From Paragonimus westermani (lineage: Eukaryota; Platyhelminthes; Trematoda; Plagiorchiida; Troglotrematidae), in assembly GCA_008508345.1 (NCBI GenBank), contig QNGE01002744.1:34416-98415 (forward strand): 64,000 nt of DNA. Direction: 5' to 3'. Numbering within the stretch: position 1 is the first letter of the stretch; every line of letters starts with the position of its first letter. Below are positions 57,030-64,000 of the stretch, piece by piece. Made by a program: the position numbers and the translations under genes. The notes beneath the pieces are model-generated. The model was not told where the DNA came from and did no database searches. It worked only from the letters and a program-made list of their open reading frames with translations.

Positions 57030-58416
57030 GTGGTCCACCAAATTCATCCAAAGTCAGATGTAAAACCGTCTCCTATATCACAGCCGCGACCGATACCCCT
57101 TGCAAGGTGGGAAGCATTTTCTGTCGCTAATAATCTGATGCTTCAAAATGACACAATTGAGCCAATAACATGCTCGGCTTGGGTACATTCATTAGTTGCG
57201 GTTTTTAAGAAATACGGCAGCGTTCGATTGTGCACAGATCCTCCAGCGTTTAACCCACAAACTGTGGTTGAAAAATTCATTTTGTCTAATCAAGATGAAC
57301 TATTATGTAAACCTGCCGGAGTAGAAGTCTCCTCAAAATTGGACATCAAAAGTGCTTTCTTTCACATGGCGCTTACGGCGGATCCCAGATCTCTCACCGC
57401 TTTTCTCACTATGGAAAGTCTAATTCACTACAAATTGCTACCAATGGATTTAAGTTTGGCTGTATCAGCTTGGCAAAGATTCATGACTCAGTCTTTATCT
57501 TCATGCCGGGGTTCCATTGCATACACGGATGATATTTTTTCGGTGAATCTAAAGGAGAACATGATTCAAATCTTCACTCTGTGCCAAGTCGTCTCAATCG
57601 GTTGAACTTACGTTTGAACATGAACGAGTGCGTATTCTGTGTAACTGAAATATCATCCCTTGGCCACATTATATCTGATGAAGGGGTTTGCCCTAACATG
57701 CAAAATACTGAGGCTATTGCGATTGCTCCAGAACCTTCGAGTCTACATCAGCTCAAACGTTACCTCGGACTCTGCTCATACTACTTGAGCAATCTTCCGA
57801 ATTTCGCCACTGTGGTTGAGCCGCTGCGATTACTTACGAGATCCAATATTCCCTCTGAGTGGTGCGATACCCAGAGGGAAGTCTTCTCACGCGTGAAGCA
57901 GATGATTGTTTCAGTTCCCGTTGTCAGTATCTTCGACAAATCATGCAGTATGTTAGTTTCAACAGATGCCTCCGATGTCTGTCTAGGAGCCGTTTTTAGC
58001 CAAATGCAACAAGGACAGGAAAAGATAATCGCATACGCAAATATTCAGCAGGCAAAAAAGAAGCTTTAGTCTGTGTCTGGGCCTGTAAGAAGCGACATAT
58101 ATACATTTTCGGCGGACACTTTACACCCACAACTGATCATACAGTAATGACGACACTTCTCGGTCAAGGAACTAAAGACCATAGACCATTACGGATCAGT
58201 CGGTGGTATGTCAGACTATCAGATTACGACTTCGGAATTAAACATAGACGTGGCTCAGAAAATAAACCAGCTGATGCACTTTCCCGCCTACCCAAACAAA
58301 CCGGTACAGACGATATGAACGAATCTGAAATGGTGGCTACCATCAATGACCCGATAATTCTTGCAGTAACCAGTGAGCGACTGCGAAAGCATATGCAAAT
58401 GGATGATGAACTTTAA
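57030..58416 (+). pseudogene. Gypsy reverse transcriptase and RNase H
   Basis: RT frame 57030-57605: ITCSAWVHSLVAVFKKYGSV, RLCTDPPAFN, KLDIKSAFFHMAL (first catalytic Asp) and IAYTDDIFSV at 57515-57545 with both Asp of YxDD. The frame shifts at about 57580 into SLGHIISDEGVCPN, LKRYLGLCSYYLSNLPNFAT and LVSTDASDVCLGAVFSQ (RNase H start, 57954-58005). It shifts again at about 58070 to TTDHTVMTTLLG. FGIKHRRGSENKPADALSRL (58233-58290) closes it, with the RNase H Asp in ADALSR. Confidence 0.75.
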
Positions 58417-58589
58417 CAGTTGAAACAATAAGTTTCTACCAGGCGGCTTGATGTCAAATATATCACAGACGAACTAAGATGCTATTACCCCTTGCGAGAG
58501 AAGCTTTCTGTGAGAGACGACAACATCATCCGTGGATCACGGCTCGTCCCACCATCTAGTTTAAAACGGGCTAGTTTCAGAAGTACTGT

Positions 58590-59589
58590 GTGCTCATGAG
58601 GGACATCCTGGAATCACACGGAGCCTTCGTCGCGCTAGCGAATGGTATTGGTGGTCACGAATGTTCTTCAATCGAGACTCTTGTCTATGATTGTGTCACT
58701 TGTCAACATGCTGATAAATCAATCAAACCTATAGTTGACCCAGTGCAACCAGTGGAATATTCTATGCGCCCGCTGGCAAAGCTGGCTATTGATATTGTGG
58801 GACCTTTTCAACAGCTCTTCAGAATAAACGAAACATATTCGTCGCCAATCGCTACTACGGTGAATGACCTGAGGCAAATGTATGTGGAAATGTCACATCA
58901 ACCGCAGTAATTCATTGAATGAAGCACCTTATTGCTCGCCTCGGGATTCCTGAGGCCGTCCTCACCGATAACGGATCTCAGTTTTCCAGTTATGAGTTTA
59001 AAGAATTTCTACGTCGGCAGGGAATAGAACATTTGTGGACTGCTCCTTACAATCTTCCAAGTAATGGCATGGTAGAACTTTTAAATCTCTCTTTAAAGGA
59101 TTCTATACAGGTATTACAGTTACAAAGGAAACGTGGGGATTCTGTACTTCAAGCGTTATTCACCTGTCGCACCAGCCACCATACAGCGACCGGAAAAACG
59201 CCTGTTCGAGAGAGCTATACGTACGAAACTTAACGCAGTTCATTAACCCGCAGATGAAGACACATACCGAGTGGCTTTGGAGGGAGACTTACCAGAAGAC
59301 CCATGCCAAGTCAGCAAAAAATCTGGCACCCGGACCATTTGTACGTCTGAAGAATCGATAACACAACAAAGGTCAAAGACGCTTTTCATCTTCAATTTCA
59401 ATGAAGCGTGCCCTCGGACCCGGTATATATGAGTTGGATAACAACAAGAAAGTCAAGCAACGCAAATTATTTACTGGACGATTAACCCGGACAGTCAGTT
59501 TACATTCACGTACGGAGCAATCCGTCAAATCCTCGTCACTCATCACGGGCTCCGAAACCGGTCGACCGTTGTATCTGCGCCCAATTTGA
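58590..59589 (+). pseudogene. Gypsy integrase
   Basis: A zinc-binding segment with CVTCQHADKSIKP (58695-58735) precedes LAKLAIDIVGPFQQLF (catalytic D, 58775-58820). After a frame change, RLGIPEAVLTDNGSQFSSYE (58935-58994) holds the second Asp. APYNLPSNGMVELLNLSLKD (59042-59101) has MVE where the catalytic Glu belongs. A C-terminal basic frame (59401-59589) ends at a stop about 10 bp before the purine tract. It would insert the element cDNA, giving the 5-bp duplication seen. Confidence 0.72.
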
Positions 59590-59606
59590 AGCTGGCTGAA
59601 AGGGAG

Positions 59607-59797
59607 TGATGTGTCTGTTTGAACGTTCATCTCGTATCTGATTGGCTACTGACGTTCGCGAGATACATCGCGACCCCTATGGGTTTACTTTTAACTCGTT
59701 CATTGATTTAATGTCCTTTGTGTACGCCTACTGTGCAGACTGCATACATACTAGTGTATGTTCGTTACCCCTGCCTTGCTTTCTGATTTACGATACA
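59607..59797 (+). repeat. Right LTR of gypsy element
   Basis: This 191-bp LTR begins TGATGTGTCTGTTTG after the purine tract and ends ACGATACA before the target duplication GTAGG. It is roughly 85% identical to the left LTR by eye. Confidence 0.85.
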
Positions 59798-59802
59798 GTA
59801 GG

Positions 59803-61782
59803 TAGTTACGGAATATGAGCGTTAATAATGTATTCTGAGAAAGAAATTAACTGGTCGCTATCGTAATGATAACCATTTGTGTCATCAGGGCCATCACTAT
59901 ATCCACAGAATGCCCCCGTGTTGACACTTTCCTTTCATCTTTTCTGGTCCGCATTTCAGGACGGAACAGGTGCGAAGTCCGTATGTGATAAGGTCGCCTT
60001 AGCTTTTTCAATGGACTGACGCCTGTGAGCCATGATAACTTTGAAAGTGTGCTTCCTTTGGTGTGATTAACATCCTTTTCCCTGGTCAACCCCCGACGCA
60101 GAATTTTGTATACCATCTGAAATCTATTGGTACCGGAGATAGTGACCTCTCGGCAAAACCAACTGCTTCCAAGCGAATTGTATTCAGCAAGCCACCGTCG
60201 AAGGATTCGAAAGCGGCATGGAGCAAACGTTGTCATAGCTAACAGCCTGTTGAATGAGTGAAAGTGCTTTTTGAATACGGAGGTCGTATGCATCCATGGT
60301 AGCCCCACGGACATATAAGAATTGCATTTGCAGGTACCATCACTGATGTTCACTATGTACTATGCAACTCATAAGTTCACTCGAAGCTACAAATTGATGT
60401 TACATATGGTGTGATTGCCTTGAACTCACCCAGTCGTACGAAGCGTAGCATGATAGTACGCCCATTGAGATGTTTCAACAGTTGCGGACTGGCGAACGTT
60501 GTTATCACAGTGAATATATTTTTCACGTACATGATGACGCCAACTACCTAACGGTGGTCACAACCGTGAGTGCACTGCATCTAAAACTTCCGCATTATCC
60601 ACTCGTTGTAGGGCCAAATTTTACCTACTGCCGAGGAGAGATTATTTCTCAGTCCAATGCACTCCTTCAGGCACCCATCAGCATTCTTCAAACGGCTGGT
60701 TGTTCCACTTCCGGAGTGGAGAACATCTGAATGCGCGTGGATGCTCAATTTGGGCTTATGTGAAGTCTATCACACAAAATGTAGTTCGTAAAGCTCATAT
60801 TTGCGCGTCTGGTCATTCCAAAATCTAGGTTGTCTTCGTGAAAATGGAGTAATATAGCTTCAGGCTATAGCGTCAAACCTAGTCCAACAGAAGATCTGAA
60901 TGCATCGGCTGGTTTCATGATGGCATTGACATTTACCATATCAGGAAAACGTGTGGATAAATGAACATGCTGCTTCCGAGCGAAATATGTGTGCGTGTAT
61001 CTGTCATTATCGTCTGTGAAGACACTGTGCGCCGTTTTTCTTTTTGATCTAGAACTTGAGGCAGATTTTCTGCGACATCAATGTACGCAAAAACACATTG
61101 TTAACAAAGGTTACAACCGGTGATGGATGTTGCGATCATCCGTGGTCGTTGCATACTTTCCATGAGCATCCGCAGCTTACTACTTCAACTCGGCAGTTGA
61201 GTTGCCTAGAATTGCTCACTCCACTTTGAGTGGATCGACAATTTGTTGGATGCGGATCGTACAAAAAGGCAGTTTTGTCGCGGTTGTTCTCTAATGCAAA
61301 AGTGCTGACAAACACTTTGGTTTTTCTCTCAACGACTTCGAGGCGTCACTGTCAGCATGCTCCCTGAGAATAGTGTAATGGGAATTATGTGCATAAAACC
61401 CATTGGAAAGGCCGAAATCTATGGCTTTTCTCAACAAGTTGCTTGTGATTTATACCCCTTCACGCCATCTACCACATCTATAAGGTAACACGTAAGTTGT
61501 GAGCACGTACCATGTTAAATTAAGCGCTCGTCAGTGCATCAGCTCGAGCAACAGCCTAGAGAATATCTTCGGAACAACAAGTCTCAAAAGAAGTTATGGA
61601 AGCGGATACAAAAATCGGCGCGTGTTTCGAAAAAGGCCAGTTATTATTGCGTGCTAGTGCATATCCCGTTTTTACCATTTGATCATTCAAATTCACGTAC
61701 TATTTGTTGTATTTTGTCATAGTTACTTGCTTCGAGACTTTTTGAACATTACCAATTGATAAAAGTTGAATATCGTATAGTA
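59803..61782. other. Unassigned stretch with one long minus-strand open frame
   Basis: The minus-strand frame 60353-59847 is open for 168 codons (basic, several Arg/Lys/Trp) but I recognise no domain; it may be a decayed element ORF or chance. A plus-strand frame at 60470-60730 (86 codons) is equally anonymous. The right part (about 61500-61782) probably belongs to the 5' untranslated region of the LINE that follows. Confidence 0.35.
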
Positions 61783-63023
61783 ATGCCCGCTAAGTCAGCC
61801 ACTCTTCAAAAATTGCCGGTCGTCAAGCCATCATCCCTGCGCAAAAATGCATGTTGACTGTGAAGAAAGGTGTAAAATCTTCTGGTTGTTCAGCCAACAT
61901 AGGCCTCACTCCTGCTATCGCAGAGGAGATCGAGGTTGCTGCTAAAACGGCAGTCTCAACAGCAAATCTTAGCACATCACACGAAAGGCACAACACCAAA
62001 CCATGTTCAGTTTCCATTACCAATGTATTCGTAGATCAGGCTAAAAAATTAAGGGAATTAGAGGCTGGAATAGCGAAAGTACACAGTAGAAACGAGGAGC
62101 TTGCCAAACATTTGCACAAATTATATCCGCTATTGAGTATTATGGATGCCTCAAGTAACATCCGCCATCAGACTACCTTTAGTCACAATGACCTCGTAGC
62201 CGCCGTACCGCTCACTGACATCGTAGCTATGGAACTGCACAAGCGGTTACGTTGTGCAAGCAAAGTGGTGATGTTTAACGTACCTGACAGAATACCGTTG
62301 ATGTCGGTGAAAAGGATCTTACTCAAAGCCAACAAGATGGAAGAACAAGAGTGCTACCGTTTAAGACTCCGTAAGAAAGTACAGCAGAAGCACTGTCCAT
62401 TGTTACTACAGTTCACAAGTAAACTTGTAGCGAACGAATTTGTCAGAAGACAAGAGCAAATCAGGCGTGGCACAAATTTTAAGTCCATAAAAGTCTTTGG
62501 TGACAAGACGCCATTCCAGAGGGAAATATTGCGATCAAATATTTCCCAAGAAAAAGCCACAGTCAACAATCTCATTGATCTGACTGTAGATCTCGACTGC
62601 TTCATCAGTTCTGCGAACCTGCAAGTTACAGCTGGAAACGCCGTTGCGTCGCCGGCCCAGGCGAACACTGAAAAACGAACCACGCCTAGCCCGGATAATG
62701 CCAGGCGCGTTCAAGTTTTCTCAACGAAACCCACGGCTAATGCTCAACGTATCTCTCTGTCAACCGCGGCCTTGACTAGAAAATGTCCTAGAACAAAGGC
62801 ATCCATAGTTACTCAGAACACTGGAAGAAGCAGCTTAAATGCTCCTGATAATGATGCGGCTGTTCGAGCAGGGCCATCCACTTCTCCTCAGAGGAATCTC
62901 TCTCCGTTATATGGAGTAATCGAAAATAACAACGGCAAATTCAAAACACCTGAACGATGTTATAAATCAATAGTAAGACCTGTAAGGTGTTCACCAGAGA
63001 ACAGTATTCCGGATTTGCAATAA
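61783..63023 (+). CDS. CR1-type LINE ORF1 protein
   Basis: The open frame of 390 codons at 61851-63023 is the longest in the window. An ATG at 61783 in another phase (MPAKSATLQKLPVVKPS) may be the original start, with one frameshift near 61850. Residues 60-110 look coiled-coil (KKLRELEAGIAKVHSRNEEL). Residues about 130-240 form an RRM-like core (CASKVVMFNVPDR, KMEEQECYRLRLRKK, LLLQFTSKLVANEFV, KSIKVFGDKTPFQREIL). The last 130 residues are a Ser/Thr/Pro-rich linker. The protein likely binds LINE RNA. Its paralogue relic lies at 1205-1750. The uninterrupted length suggests a fairly young copy. Confidence 0.68.
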
Positions 63024-63419
63024 AAGGATAGCCCAAAGGACCTCAACAGAAGTCATGGATCTGGTTTTAAAAACCAGCTTCTAAAAAACAACGCTTTGCA
63101 TGTAAAACTGCACAATCAGTCTCCCACTGCTTCCAGGTAAACATACTACTATCCTAGGGGTTACCGTTACCATCCATTATCCAATGGCTCCGTAGTAATT
63201 CGTCCTCCTACCCAAAATAGGAGTGTTACTAGGAACCAGTTTCCCAATAGTTATACCCCAGCAAGTACGTCATTACCTGAGTATGTCAAGAACACAAATG
63301 TCCGCCACACCAGTCCTTTTTAGTGCATCCCCAGATATTTCATCAACCGCCACCTGCCCCCCTCCCTAATTCCCCCGCTGTCATCCCTCTAAAATGGCAC
63401 TCTTCCAGCACTTTCTATC

Positions 63420-64000
63420 ATGGAGCCAAACTTTAACGACATCCACTCAAATATGAGCAGAAACTCGGTACATCCACTGTCTCAGAAATTTCCATTTGAT
63501 ATTTTGCAACCCACTGCCCCATCCCTCATGAAGTTCTTTAGCAGTTTATCTGCTGTATCTGACAAAAAGAATTTCGTAAGTATATTACTAATGAACGCAA
63601 GATCGTTGGTTAGTGAGATGAACATTATCAAACCATTTGTCTTTATATCTAATCTAAATATCATCTTCGTAACTTTGACATGGTGCTCGCCTGACACCTC
63701 AGACAGTCAGATGAGCATCGTAGGATGTCACATGTTCCGCAGGGATCGTCTCACAGGACGAGGAGGTGGATGCATCATTTACCTATAAGAGCAATTTTCC
63801 GCAGTAACACTTGATGATTCTATACTTCATAAACTCGAGGACTCTTTGTGGTTAATGGTTTCTATTGGCTCTCGCGAGCTACTTATAGGATGCATCTACA
63901 GACCGCCAAATGCTGCGAGCAATGATTTAACTGACCTTGTGGAGATAATGAATCATGTGTCCAACATGCCTTGTGAACACAAACTAGTAGGCGGTGACTT
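63420..64000 (+). pseudogene. LINE ORF2 start: APE endonuclease, cut by window edge
   Basis: The frame 63420-63788 contains SILLMNARSLVSEMNIIKPF (the NxRSL entry box), NIIFVTLTWCSPDTSDSQMS (TETWL box with Leu for Glu) and FRRDRLTGRGGGCIIYL. A single TAA stop at 63786-63788 interrupts it. The same frame then continues SRELLIGCIYRPPNAASNDL and KLVGGDF up to the last base. This is the first two thirds of an APE endonuclease that nicks the target. ORF2 spacing of about 400 bp after ORF1 is normal. RT should lie beyond 64000. Confidence 0.72.

Larger units (their letters stand above)
55508..59802 (+). mobile_element. Ty3/gypsy LTR retrotransposon, structurally complete
   Basis: The element runs 55513-59797, with a 210-bp left LTR, gag, protease, RT, RNase H, integrase, a purine tract (59598-59606) and a 191-bp right LTR. 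It is flanked by the 5-bp duplication GTAGG (55508-55512 and 59798-59802). LTRs end in ACGATGCA and ACGATACA; the left LTR starts TT instead of TG. The pol order (RNase H before integrase) and motifs such as YTDDIF and LTDNGSQF suggest the Mag/K02A2.6-like branch. At least five frame changes separate the domains. I see no convincing primer-binding site directly after the left LTR. Confidence 0.85.

Noticed and set aside
1..64000. Bacterial or phage defence or biosynthetic system, CRISPR array, or operon
   Set aside because: The window is eukaryotic: spliced host gene, LINEs, LTR elements, no spaced direct-repeat array and no ribosome-binding-site-led gene strings.

Overview
The window reads as nuclear DNA of a metazoan with a repeat-rich, intron-bearing genome. 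The mix of Penelope-like, CR1/RTE-type LINE and several Ty3/gypsy lineages suggests a flatworm (tapeworm or fluke); that assignment is an inference from repeat content. One undetermined base (position 12159) shows this is draft assembly. I see no operons, bacterial promoters, rRNA, functional tRNA or CRISPR.

Only one host gene is secure: the spliceosomal core protein Sm D2 (SNRPD2). It has two coding exons (9724-9849 and 20732-20977) that join in phase 0 into a complete 123-residue protein across an intron of about 10.9 kb. That intron is packed with broken LINE copies and an interspersed repeat.

Almost everything else recognisable is mobile DNA in various states of decay. Left to right: a LINE ORF1 relic (1.2-1.75 kb); a decayed Penelope-like element with about 1-kb inverted terminal arms (about 2.0-8.5 kb), whose right arm is split by an APE-type LINE (4.85-7.6 kb); SNRPD2 with intronic LINE relics on both strands (11.8-12.8, 14.0-14.4 and 15.3-18.05 kb); a dispersed repeat (21.7-22.2 kb); a small inverted-repeat element (26.66-27.12 kb); and a LINE RT scrap followed by five Ty3/gypsy pol relics in changing orientation (28.4-41.4 kb). 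Then come three solo LTRs of one family in about 1 kb, each with its own perfect 4-bp target duplication (42.27-43.29 kb); a LINE 3' scrap (43.4-43.8 kb); a CR1-like LINE whose ORF1 carries a PHD-like zinc finger, plus a second, internally deleted ORF1 copy (44.9-49.7 kb); a MULE/SWIM-type DNA transposase relic followed by a PHD-like finger (51.1-53.5 kb); a tRNA-headed SINE-like repeat (55.2-55.45 kb); a structurally complete Ty3/gypsy element with both LTRs and 5-bp target duplications but a frameshifted coding region (55.5-59.8 kb); and the 5' part of a younger-looking CR1-type LINE running off the right edge (61.8-64.0 kb).

The most unusual structures are the Penelope-like element, with a hammerhead-like motif in its arms and an 856-bp block of near-perfect arm identity bounded on both sides by diverged homologous sequence, and the cluster of three solo LTRs. 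Assignments were made by reading translations and repeats by eye. Boundaries marked approximate should be treated as good to about 50 bp.
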